Of a stretch of DNA of 7,547 nt, positions 1 through 5,847 are shown in pieces (the first letter of the stretch is position 1; each line of letters opens with the position of its first letter). The position numbers and the translations under genes are program-made. This DNA is from Nitrososphaera sp. (GTDB taxonomy: Archaea > Thermoproteota > Nitrososphaeria > Nitrososphaerales > Nitrososphaeraceae). The notes under the pieces are model-generated. The model saw nothing but the letters and a program-made list of their open reading frames with translations, was not told the DNA's origin and did no database searches. The DNA lies in the NCBI GenBank assembly GCA_025450475.1, contig JANWHJ010000001.1, positions 1 to 7,547 on the forward strand, in the 5' to 3' direction.

Positions 1-114
1 AAGGCCGTAAAGGTAAGCGATCTCGCTCAGTACGGAAGAGGCGCCGACCGCTATCGACACGCAGATGAAGAGAATTCCAAATGCCCGGCGCGTTTCGATT
101 GCTGAATTCTGCAA
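1..114 (-). CDS. Probable membrane protein, N-terminal 38 residues only (runs off the window)
   Basis: This open frame enters from the left edge and begins at a TTG codon at 114. The 38 visible residues start with a short polar segment containing Glu-Thr-Arg-Arg (residues 7-10). A hydrophobic stretch of about 20 residues follows (roughly 11-30, FGILFICVSIAVGAS) and ends in LSEIAYLYGL. This pattern of positive residues before a first transmembrane helix is typical of a membrane protein or an uncleaved signal anchor. The start is chosen because a TATA-like AATTTAAAT at 137-145 lies about 27 bases upstream, the spacing expected for a leaderless archaeal transcript. GTG and CTG codons just upstream (120-118, 117-115) are alternatives. 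It lies 47 bases downstream of the acyl-CoA synthetase stop, on the same strand, with its own promoter. The family cannot be recognised from so short a piece. Confidence 0.6.
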   Translation of the reverse strand, partial: MQNSAIETRRAFGILFICVSIAVGASSVLSEIAYLYGL

Positions 115-136
115 CAGCACAGCTGATGTAATAGCT

Positions 137-145
137 AATTTAAAT
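137..145 (-). promoter_or_regulatory. TATA box for the left-edge membrane protein
   Basis: The AT-only stretch AATTTAAAT, read on the minus strand as ATTTAAATT, is centred about 27 bases upstream of the TTG at 114. That is the usual TATA-to-start distance for archaeal promoters of leaderless genes. It sits in the 47-base gap after the acyl-CoA synthetase stop codon, so the downstream gene probably has its own promoter. Confidence 0.45.
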
Positions 146-161
146 CCAAAGGGGGAGAAGG

Positions 162-2294
162 CTACTTTGCTGCCTTGTCTGTTAGACTTGCCCACTTTGC
201 CATCACTCCGGCCGCCGTGACCCATTCAGTGACGGAGAAATAAACCGGTACGTTTGCATCCTCGATTCGCTCGGATATTTTCTTTGTGAACGGTCCGCCC
301 ATGGCACCGATCAGAATTGGCTTTTTCCTTTGCTTCTGGAAAGATGCCAGCACGTCGACGATCGATTCTTCCAGCGGGTCGTCCTGGAAGACGAACCACG
401 GCATAACGATGTCGACGTTGGGATCATCCATGAACGTCTGTATTGCAAACCTGTAGTCATCCGCATTTGCAGAACCGGTTATGTCACACGGGTTGCCGCT
501 CTGGATTACGTATGTTGGTGGGTAATGGTCTTTGAGAGTCTTCTTGCCCTGATCGGTCAGCTCTGCCACCTGAAGCCCAAGCCTCTCAAAGTTATCTATT
601 GCCGCAATTATTGGGCCCGCGCCGTTAGTGACCATAGCAACCCTGCCTCCCTTTGGCACCGGCTGCCAGGTGAGCGCCTTAAGTGCCGCAGTCAGCTCTT
701 CATAGCTGTCTACCGATATGATACCTGCTTGATCGAGCGCCCCTTTGACCACTCCGTACGAGCCACCTAACGATCCTGTGTGCGAAGCGGCCTGTTTTGC
801 TCCCCTTGTCGACCTACCGTTCTTGAATATTACGATCGGCTTACTACGCTCCTTTATCACCCTCTTTGCAGTGTTCATGAATTTACGGCCGTCGCCGAGT
901 CCTTCAACATAAAGGCCGACGACCTTTGTCTGTGGGTCTTCCGATAAGTACCAAATCATGTCTGCTTCGTCCACGTCGGACCTGTTGCCGTACGATATCA
1001 TTTTGCTCATGCCAAATGAGTCCGAGCTTTCCATAAACGCGATCCCTACAGTTCCACTCTGGGAGAGGAAAGCGACATTGCCCTTCTTAGGCCGAATCAT
1101 CCTCGCATGGCCTTGAAACGCGCAGTCGAGGCGGTTATCTCCGTTAAACATTCCGATGCAGTTGGGACCGATGATCCTAATGCGCAGCTGCCTTGACAAT
1201 TCTTTGATCTGCGCCTCAATGGCAGCACGATCGCCTCCGAGCTCCTTGCCTCCGCCGGAAATCACGACGAAATTATGTATACCTTTCTTTGCCGCGGACT
1301 TTAACAACTCTGGTACGAACTTCAGGTCGACAGTCACAACTACAAGCTCGACATTTTCAGGAATGTCTTCAAGGCTCTTGTACGCCTTAATCCCCATAAT
1401 TTCCGGGTAGCCCTTTGCGTTCACAGGGTAGACTTTGCCCTTGTAATCATGCTTTACCATGCTCTCTAGGACAGAGTTACCGACCTTGCCGACTTCCGGT
1501 GATGCACCAATGAGCGCTATGGACTTGGCGTTAAAGAACAGGTCCATGTATTCAGAATCGGGCTGGGCCTTTGAAATGATCTCCATGTCCGGTTTTTCGC
1601 GCAATAGGATCTTGGCGTCAACAACAACATAGTCGTTTTCATAGAATATTACTGGGTTAAAGTCAATGCTTTCATAGTAAGGCGCCATCTCGGTCCCGAG
1701 CTTGCCGATGCCGACGATCGCCTCTGCAAGCATGTTCATGTTGACTGGCGCCATTCCCCGGAACCCCTTCAGGATCTTGTTCCCCTTCAGGTCATTTATC
1801 ATACTAACCGCGTCCTCTTTTGTTATCGGGAGCACCCTGAACGACACGTCCTTGAAGATTTCTGTGTAGATACCACCGATCCCTGCCATAATGACTGGCC
1901 CAAACTGCGGGTCGTTCTGCAGCCCCACGATCAGCTCGATTCCACCCGGCGCGGCCATCTTTTCAAGCAACACGCCCTTTACGCTGTACTGCTTGCTCAG
2001 TCGGCCGTGCATATCGTTGAACGCTTCTTTTACCGCACCCTCGTTCTGAAGGCCGACCTTGACCCCTTTTACCTCAGTCTTGTGGAGGATTTGCGGAGAC
2101 ACTATCTTTGCGACGAGCGGGTAGCCTACCTCATGCGCCTGCCTGCCGGCCTCTTCCGCGCTTTTCGCGAGCGCGTACTTCGGCACCTTAACTCCGTATT
2201 CAATCAAGACCTGTTTAGCGAGCTCTTCGGTGATCACTTTTTCTTTGGTCGAATAAACGTCACTAAAGATCTTTTGGACCTTCTCATTGGCCAT
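162..2294 (-). CDS. Acyl-CoA synthetase (NDP-forming), fused beta-alpha type; candidate 3HP- or 4HB-CoA synthetase
   Basis: This 710-residue protein belongs to the ADP-forming acyl-CoA synthetase family, which makes an acyl-CoA from an acid, CoA and ATP through a phosphohistidine intermediate. Residues about 10-235 are the ATP-grasp (beta) part, with KIVSPQILHKTEVKGV (63-78), IELIVGLQNDPQFGP (119-133) and IDFNPV (210-215). Residues about 255-350 are a CoA-binding Rossmann domain (LIGASPEVGKVGNS, 261-274). Next comes the ligase domain with IIGPNCIGMFN (374-384), FLSQSGTVG (409-417) and ASHTGSLGG (503-511), where His505 is the likely phosphorylated residue. A C-terminal ligase subdomain runs to about 705. 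The ATG at 2294 has a TATA box at 2322-2327. In Nitrosopumilus, fused synthetases of this family activate 3-hydroxypropionate and 4-hydroxybutyrate in the carbon-fixation cycle. Which acid this protein uses cannot be read from the sequence, and other acids (acetate, propionate) remain possible. The family call is firm; the substrate is inference. Confidence 0.93.
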   Translation of the reverse strand: MANEKVQKIFSDVYSTKEKVITEELAKQVLIEYGVKVPKYALAKSAEEAGRQAHEVGYPLVAKIVSPQILHKTEVKGVKVGLQNEGAVKEAFNDMHGRLSKQYSVKGVLLEKMAAPGGIELIVGLQNDPQFGPVIMAGIGGIYTEIFKDVSFRVLPITKEDAVSMINDLKGNKILKGFRGMAPVNMNMLAEAIVGIGKLGTEMAPYYESIDFNPVIFYENDYVVVDAKILLREKPDMEIISKAQPDSEYMDLFFNAKSIALIGASPEVGKVGNSVLESMVKHDYKGKVYPVNAKGYPEIMGIKAYKSLEDIPENVELVVVTVDLKFVPELLKSAAKKGIHNFVVISGGGKELGGDRAAIEAQIKELSRQLRIRIIGPNCIGMFNGDNRLDCAFQGHARMIRPKKGNVAFLSQSGTVGIAFMESSDSFGMSKMISYGNRSDVDEADMIWYLSEDPQTKVVGLYVEGLGDGRKFMNTAKRVIKERSKPIVIFKNGRSTRGAKQAASHTGSLGGSYGVVKGALDQAGIISVDSYEELTAALKALTWQPVPKGGRVAMVTNGAGPIIAAIDNFERLGLQVAELTDQGKKTLKDHYPPTYVIQSGNPCDITGSANADDYRFAIQTFMDDPNVDIVMPWFVFQDDPLEESIVDVLASFQKQRKKPILIGAMGGPFTKKISERIEDANVPVYFSVTEWVTAAGVMAKWASLTDKAAK

Positions 2295-2321
2295 ATTGAG
2301 ACAAAAGCATTTTCAGCTTCC

Positions 2322-2327
2322 TATATA
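2322..2327 (-). promoter_or_regulatory. TATA box of the acyl-CoA synthetase gene
   Basis: TATATA at 2322-2327, read on the minus strand as AACTATATAGG, is centred about 30 bases before the ATG at 2294. The preceding GAGGTAACT could serve as a BRE-like element. Initiation 26-27 bases downstream would leave a leader of only a few bases, so the mRNA is probably nearly leaderless. No Shine-Dalgarno sequence is visible before the ATG. Confidence 0.55.
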
Positions 2328-2545
2328 GTTACCTCAAGATTGAATCATGTGATATTTGTAAACTCGTAGAATTACGCTATTGCGCTTGTCCACCCCTAAT
2401 TATGGATTGGTCGCGTCGGTAGACAACAAGTGACGAGCAGGCACGTGCAACTGTCCAAGCACTACCATCCTGAAAGGAAAATGTGTCTCTGAATACGTTT
2501 GCATTGAGCATTGCATCGCCATTCACTTGTTGAAGCAGCATGGGT

Positions 2546-2550
2546 AAAAA
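2546..2550 (-). terminator. Possible T-run terminator after the amidotransferase gene
   Basis: On the minus strand a run of five T (GCGTTTTTACCC) lies about 25 bases after the TGA stop at 2575-2577. Archaeal transcription often ends at simple T-rich runs without a hairpin. A second T-rich stretch (ATTTTCCTTTC, near 2472-2482) lies further on. The evidence is weak. Confidence 0.25.
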
Positions 2551-2574
2551 CGCAGCAAGATTATTAGAGCATAG

Positions 2575-3258
2575 TCACTTCAGGACCTTTGTAAAATTGT
2601 TGTAGACCGTCTTGCACCTCTTAGACAGTCCTTCAAGGTCAGACTGCGATGGCAGTAAGCTCTCTCGATTTATCTTTTCGGCATCTACTTCGGCACCGTA
2701 TGCGTGCATCCATGACTCTATTAGGTGCCTGTCGACTTCAAGGTGGAACTGGAGGCCGACTGCTGAGCCTACCCTGAAGGCCTGCGGATATATATCTGAG
2801 TAAGCGAGGATTTTCGCGTTTGTCGGCAGGTCGTACGTGTCGCCATGCCACTGGAATACCCCGATCGTCTTGTCGATTACGCCCCTGAAAATGTCATTGC
2901 TGCTGGCGGGCGTTACATATACGGAATACCAACCTATCTCTTTCTTTTTCCCCCTATAGACGCGCCCGCCTGCGGCCTGGGCGATCAACTGCGAACCAAG
3001 GCAGACGCCCAAGAGAGGGGTGTTGTTCTTTATCGCGTCTTTGATCAAGTCCTGCTCGCGCATGAGATGCGGCAGGTTGTCGTAGACCGCCATCGGTCCG
3101 CCGAGGATCACGACAGCGTCAAAGCCCTTAGTGGTAACAGGCACGGGATCGATCTGCGCGCTAATCTTTTCGATTTCAAACCCGTCAGACCTGAACATAT
3201 CCTCGAGAGTGCCAAGTGTCTCGCATGCAACATTCTGCACGGCCAGTAGCCTGCGCAA
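2575..3258 (-). CDS. Type 1 (class I) glutamine amidotransferase, GMP-synthase-like, stand-alone
   Basis: This 227-residue protein is a class I glutamine amidotransferase, which hydrolyses glutamine and hands the ammonia to a partner reaction. The full triad is visible: the nucleophile Cys86 in GVCLGSQ (84-90), and His172 and Glu174 in LQFHLEV (169-175). The oxyanion-strand motif ILGGPMAVYD is at 51-60 and QWHGDTYDLP at 136-145. The N-terminus (LLAVQNVACETLG) matches the usual first strand of the stand-alone GMP-synthase-like subgroup. There is no synthetase domain and no partner gene nearby, so the acceptor is unknown. The TTG at 3258 is chosen because the TATA box at 3281-3288 lies 26-27 bases upstream, implying a leaderless mRNA. 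A GTG at 3240 would cut into the first beta strand. A C-terminal tail of about 40 residues follows the catalytic domain. Alternatives are peptidase-like or gamma-glutamyl-cleaving members of the same superfamily. The family call is firm and the function is open. Confidence 0.9.
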   Translation of the reverse strand: MRRLLAVQNVACETLGTLEDMFRSDGFEIEKISAQIDPVPVTTKGFDAVVILGGPMAVYDNLPHLMREQDLIKDAIKNNTPLLGVCLGSQLIAQAAGGRVYRGKKKEIGWYSVYVTPASSNDIFRGVIDKTIGVFQWHGDTYDLPTNAKILAYSDIYPQAFRVGSAVGLQFHLEVDRHLIESWMHAYGAEVDAEKINRESLLPSQSDLEGLSKRCKTVYNNFTKVLK

Positions 3259-3280
3259 CAGTTGGTGTCATCATTCAGCG

Positions 3281-3288
3281 TATTTATT
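3281..3288 (-). promoter_or_regulatory. TATA box of the amidotransferase gene
   Basis: TATTTATT, read on the minus strand as AATAAATA, is centred 26-27 bases before the TTG start at 3258. This fits an archaeal promoter driving a leaderless transcript and is the main reason for accepting the TTG start. It lies in an 84-base divergent spacer shared with the Toprim gene at 3343. Confidence 0.55.
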
Positions 3289-3305
3289 CCATGTGAGGGC
3301 AAAAT

Positions 3306-3335
3306 GTTAAAATCTGTCAAGCGCTAAATATTAGC
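3306..3335 (+). promoter_or_regulatory. Promoter region of the small Toprim gene, with inverted repeat GCTAA-ATA-TTAGC
   Basis: Two AT-rich candidates precede the ATG at 3343. GTTAAAAT (3306-3313) is centred about 33 bases upstream and would give a leader of about 7 bases. TAAATATTA (3325-3333) is too close to the ATG to be the TATA box of this gene. The second lies inside a perfect inverted repeat, GCTAA-ATA-TTAGC (3323-3335), whose position around the expected transcription start would suit a repressor site. No Shine-Dalgarno sequence is visible. Assignment of the box is tentative. Confidence 0.35.
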
Positions 3336-3342
3336 TGGGCCG

Positions 3343-3786
3343 ATGGGCTATCAATACAACGCCAATGACGACAAGACCATCGAACGGCTTCGTAGTTTTA
3401 TCGGCATGCTCAACGAAGAGTCAGAGAAGGGCTCTGTTGTAGTAGTCGAGGGCAAGCGCGATGCAGAAGCGCTCTTCCGGGTCGGGTTTACAGGCAGCCC
3501 TGCAGTTTTCCATCACTTTAAAGGGATAGCTGATTTTCTCGATAGCCACGAAACCCCTAGCAGAAAGATTATACTGCTCTTAGACATGGATAGGACGGGC
3601 AAGTACCTCACAAGCCGGCTTGTATCGCAGCTCCAATCGCGCCGGCATAGAGTAAACCTCTCCTACAAAAAGTCCCTGGCCAGAATAACCAAAGGCAAGG
3701 TGAGACATGTGGAGGACCTAGTGACATATGCGCCGCGCTTGTCAGGCATGGTAAGCAGCCGCAAGGACCTATACTTTTACACTTAA
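3343..3786 (+). CDS. Small stand-alone Toprim-domain protein (primase/RNase M5-like archaeal family)
   Basis: This 147-residue protein consists almost entirely of a Toprim domain, the metal-binding fold shared by DnaG primases, topoisomerases, OLD nucleases and RNase M5. The conserved acidic residues are present: Glu36 in VVVVEGKRDAEAL (32-44), and Asp81 and Asp83 in ILLLDMDRTG (77-86). A charged helix precedes the domain (about 10-30). A basic C-terminal part (about 99-147) includes the RHVEDL motif at 121-126. The basic tract (SRRHRVNLSYKK) would suit nucleic-acid binding. The ATG is the only standard start after the in-frame stop at 3325. The gene lies 85 bases upstream of dnaG on the same strand, but dnaG has its own TATA box, so co-transcription is optional. 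Small Toprim proteins of this type occur widely in archaea as poorly characterised 'small primase-like' proteins. A nuclease or RNA-processing role is inference. Confidence 0.82.
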   Translation: MGYQYNANDDKTIERLRSFIGMLNEESEKGSVVVVEGKRDAEALFRVGFTGSPAVFHHFKGIADFLDSHETPSRKIILLLDMDRTGKYLTSRLVSQLQSRRHRVNLSYKKSLARITKGKVRHVEDLVTYAPRLSGMVSSRKDLYFYT

Positions 3787-3812
3787 CCTATTACCTCACC
3801 GTTCACAAAGCA

Positions 3813-3820
3813 CTTATATT
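3813..3820 (+). promoter_or_regulatory. TATA box of dnaG
   Basis: CTTATATT at 3813-3820 is preceded by the purine-rich CAAAG (BRE-like). It predicts initiation near 3842, which leaves a leader of about 30 bases before the TTG at 3872. The leader contains a Shine-Dalgarno-like sequence, unlike the leaderless genes elsewhere in the window. Confidence 0.5.
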
Positions 3821-3855
3821 CAAGCAAACAAAATTGTTTCACATACCAAAACTAC

Positions 3856-3860
3856 GAGGT
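3856..3860 (+). promoter_or_regulatory. Shine-Dalgarno GAGGT that decides the TTG start of dnaG
   Basis: GAGGT is complementary to the CCUCC end of archaeal 16S rRNA and lies 11 bases before the TTG at 3872. It is only one base before an out-of-frame ATG (3862), which is too close for normal use. The spacing therefore supports TTG as the real dnaG start. Confidence 0.5.
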
Positions 3861-3871
3861 TATGAAAGAAA

Positions 3872-5146
3872 TTGCCTAGCACAGGTATCGTAAAATATCA
3901 CGTCAAATTAAAATTTGAAGTTGATGGTTTGGTTGAGAAGGCGGACATCATTGGCGCTATTTTTGGACAGACCGAAGGTCTCCTAGGGCCTGAGATGAAT
4001 CTCAACGAACTGCAAAAAGTATCGAAAGTTGGAAGAATCGAAGTAAACGTCGACACAAAGGGAAACATGGCAAAGGGAGATGCTCTGATACCAATGAGCA
4101 CCGACATCTCTACAGCTGCGCTAATTGCTGCAGCAATCGAGAGCATCGACAAGGTCGGGCCGTTTCAGGCCAAGTTCAACCTGATGGGAATAGACGACAT
4201 CCGCGCAATTAAGAAAAAGGTCATTGTAGACCGCGCCAAAAAGATAGTGCAGGACTGGGCCACCAAGACTATAAGCGAAGGGGAAGAGATGCTAAAGGAT
4301 GTCTACGACGCAAGCAAGCCGGGGAAGCTCACCAGCTTTGGCAAGGCTCAGCTGGCATGTGGCACAGGAGTTTTCGATTCTGACTGGATAATCCTGGTGG
4401 AAGGGAGGGCTGATGTTATAAACCTGCTCAGGGCAGGGTTTGACAACGCCATTGCAATAGAGGGTGCGCGTATTGACGAGACCGTGACAAAGCTCACGGA
4501 CGGTAAGCGTGTAGTCGCATTCTTGGACGGCGACAGGGCAGGTGACCTTATCCTGAAGGAGCTGCACGGAGTTGTGAAGCTGGACAAAGTCCTCCGGGCC
4601 CCACCCGGAAGGGAAGTCGAAGAATGCACGCCGATCGAGCTTGCCGAAATTCTAAAGGATGCGCTTCCAATAGCAGAGCCGCAGTCCGCCCAGCCTGTTC
4701 ACGCTCACCAAGATCGTGACCGCGAGAGAAGGCACCCGCGTAGGGAACGGGAACGCGAGCCGCGGGAAGAATATCGCGCGCAGCCACTACAGCACCACGA
4801 GCCAGCGCCGGTACAGCCTTCAAAGGAAGTGCTTGCAGAGGACAAACCCGAAATACTTACTGCTGTTCGCGACGTTTACCCGCAGATAAACGAGACACTC
4901 GAAGCAGTACTTCTTGACGGCTCGATGAACAAGCTTCTCAAAGTGCCTGTATCAGAAGTCATCAAAAGGCTCGACAGCGCCGAGGGGGGTAAACTGCTAG
5001 TGATCGACGGGATTGTCACCCAGAGGTTAGTAGACGCAGCAGACAGGGCCGGGATCGAGTACATCGTTGGACACAGGACGGGTGACCTGAAAAAGCCGGC
5101 AGACATTCGGGTCAGAACCTTTGGCGACATTGGGATAAGCAACTAG
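3872..5146 (+). CDS. dnaG: Archaeal DnaG (Toprim primase-like, exosome-associated)
   Basis: This 424-residue protein is archaeal DnaG, a Toprim protein that in archaea is a stable subunit of the RNA exosome (with Csl4/Rrp4) and has been reported to have limited primase activity. The N-terminal archaeal-specific region (1-165) opens with STGIVKYHVKLKFEVDGLVE and includes GQTEGLLGPEM (32-42). The Toprim domain (about 166-260) shows Glu177 in ILVEGRADVINLL (174-186), and Asp219 and Asp221 in VVAFLDGDRAGDL (214-226). A low-complexity linker (about 268-325) rich in Arg, Glu, His and Pro follows. The conserved C-terminal domain (326-420) carries VIDGIVTQRLVDAADRAGI (377-395). The start is TTG: an in-frame TGA lies 9 bases upstream and GAGGT gives good spacing. 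The next gene begins 5 bases after the stop, so the two are surely co-transcribed. The length fits the family, with a linker that looks long. Confidence 0.95.
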   Translation: MPSTGIVKYHVKLKFEVDGLVEKADIIGAIFGQTEGLLGPEMNLNELQKVSKVGRIEVNVDTKGNMAKGDALIPMSTDISTAALIAAAIESIDKVGPFQAKFNLMGIDDIRAIKKKVIVDRAKKIVQDWATKTISEGEEMLKDVYDASKPGKLTSFGKAQLACGTGVFDSDWIILVEGRADVINLLRAGFDNAIAIEGARIDETVTKLTDGKRVVAFLDGDRAGDLILKELHGVVKLDKVLRAPPGREVEECTPIELAEILKDALPIAEPQSAQPVHAHQDRDRERRHPRREREREPREEYRAQPLQHHEPAPVQPSKEVLAEDKPEILTAVRDVYPQINETLEAVLLDGSMNKLLKVPVSEVIKRLDSAEGGKLLVIDGIVTQRLVDAADRAGIEYIVGHRTGDLKKPADIRVRTFGDIGISN

Positions 5147-5151
5147 CGATA

Positions 5152-5847
5152 ATGCACGAGATCAAGCTTCAACATATACTGACCATAGTGGAGCTCCTAT
5201 CAAAGGGGGCTCGCCACAATTTCGTCGAAGTCACGACTACAGAGCTTGGCAAACACATCGACAGGTCGCAACAGGCCGCATCGAAGCACCTACTCGATCT
5301 CGAAAATTCCGGCTACATCGAAAGGATGAAGAAAGGTCAGAAATTTGGAGTTAGGGTCACAGACAAAGGCTATTCCGAGATACAGAGCCTCTTTTCTTCG
5401 CTCAGGTCTGCGCTAGAGTTGGCCCCTGCCTTAATCGAGTTTGAAGGCAGGGTGGTATCCGGCATGGGCGAGGGCGCCTACTACATGTCGCTCGAAGGCT
5501 ATAGAAAGCAGTTCAAGGAAAAACTGGGGTATGAGCCGTACCCTGGCACGCTCAACATCAGGCTCACTAACCAGATATTCATGAATGCCCGGCGCGAGCT
5601 TGGCAAGCATCCATCAATATTCCTTGAAGGCTTTAGCGACGGCACTCGCACCTATGGCTGGGTAAAGTGCTTTCCCGCAGTGATAAACGACGGCGCAGTG
5701 GACAATGCTGCCGTGCTTGTGCTAGAACGCACACATTATGACGATAATATGCTCGAAGTCATTGCGCCGATGTCCATTAAGCATGAGGCAGACATCAAGA
5801 ATGGCGATAGAGTGAAGGTTCAGGTCCAGCTCGGTCAGATCCCGTAG
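5152..5847 (+). CDS. ribK: HTH domain fused to CTP-dependent riboflavin kinase (RbkR/RibK type)
   Basis: This 231-residue protein combines an N-terminal winged helix-turn-helix (about 5-80) with an archaeal riboflavin kinase domain (about 95-230). The HTH region includes TTELGKHIDRSQQAASKHLLDLENSGYIER and a wing ending in GVRVTDKGYSEI (66-77). The kinase part shows the family signature GRVVSGMGEGAYYMS (99-113) followed by LGYEPYPGTLNIRL (125-138). The enzyme uses CTP, not ATP, to make FMN. Proteins of this architecture (RbkR) are established in several archaea as both kinase and transcriptional repressor or activator of riboflavin genes. Whether this copy still binds DNA is inference, although the recognition helix looks intact. 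It follows dnaG by 5 bases with no clear Shine-Dalgarno sequence, so expression is likely coupled to dnaG. Its last 13 bases overlap the end of the convergent ribL gene. Confidence 0.93.
   Translation: MHEIKLQHILTIVELLSKGARHNFVEVTTTELGKHIDRSQQAASKHLLDLENSGYIERMKKGQKFGVRVTDKGYSEIQSLFSSLRSALELAPALIEFEGRVVSGMGEGAYYMSLEGYRKQFKEKLGYEPYPGTLNIRLTNQIFMNARRELGKHPSIFLEGFSDGTRTYGWVKCFPAVINDGAVDNAAVLVLERTHYDDNMLEVIAPMSIKHEADIKNGDRVKVQVQLGQIP

Larger units (their letters stand above)
2295..2574. other. Intergenic region of about 280 bases without a convincing gene
   Basis: This gap separates two minus-strand genes. It holds the TATA box of the acyl-CoA synthetase near 2322-2327 and a T-run (minus strand) just after the amidotransferase. 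The only longer open frame is a 40-codon minus-strand frame (2400-2522) that starts directly after an in-frame TGA and lacks a clear promoter. No tRNA fold, long inverted repeat or mobile-element end was seen. The central part (about 2370-2540) is unexplained and could contain a long 5' region or a small RNA, but nothing in it supports a specific call. Confidence 0.5.

Noticed and set aside
2007..2369. 120-codon plus-strand frame opposite the start of the acyl-CoA synthetase
   Set aside because: Most of it is antisense to conserved ATP-grasp coding sequence. It resembles no family and is a shadow frame.
2441..2448. Palindrome GCACGTGC in the intergenic region
   Set aside because: An eight-base palindrome is expected by chance in a few kilobases, and it lies far from any predicted promoter.
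2400..2522. 40-codon minus-strand frame in the intergenic region (MAMQCSMQTYSE...)
   Set aside because: It starts directly after an in-frame TGA, has no clear TATA box or Shine-Dalgarno site, and shows no recognisable domain. It is likely a chance frame.
2370..2574. Possible tRNA or stable RNA in the gap
   Set aside because: No acceptor stem, anticodon arm or T-loop consensus could be assembled by eye on either strand.
2540..2605. 21-codon plus-strand frame starting ATGGGTAAAAAC
   Set aside because: It overlaps the end of the amidotransferase gene in antisense, with no promoter and no recognisable content.
2845..3249. 134-codon plus-strand frame opposite the amidotransferase
   Set aside because: It is antisense to the catalytic-triad coding region and its composition reflects the codon bias of the real gene.
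4548..4823. Minus-strand frame opposite the dnaG linker
   Set aside because: It is antisense to dnaG, in a low-complexity stretch that opens extra frames. No domain or promoter supports it.
5101..5160. FMN riboswitch or other leader element before the riboflavin kinase
   Set aside because: Only 5 bases separate dnaG from the kinase and the upstream bases code for the conserved DnaG C-terminus. There is no space for a riboswitch.
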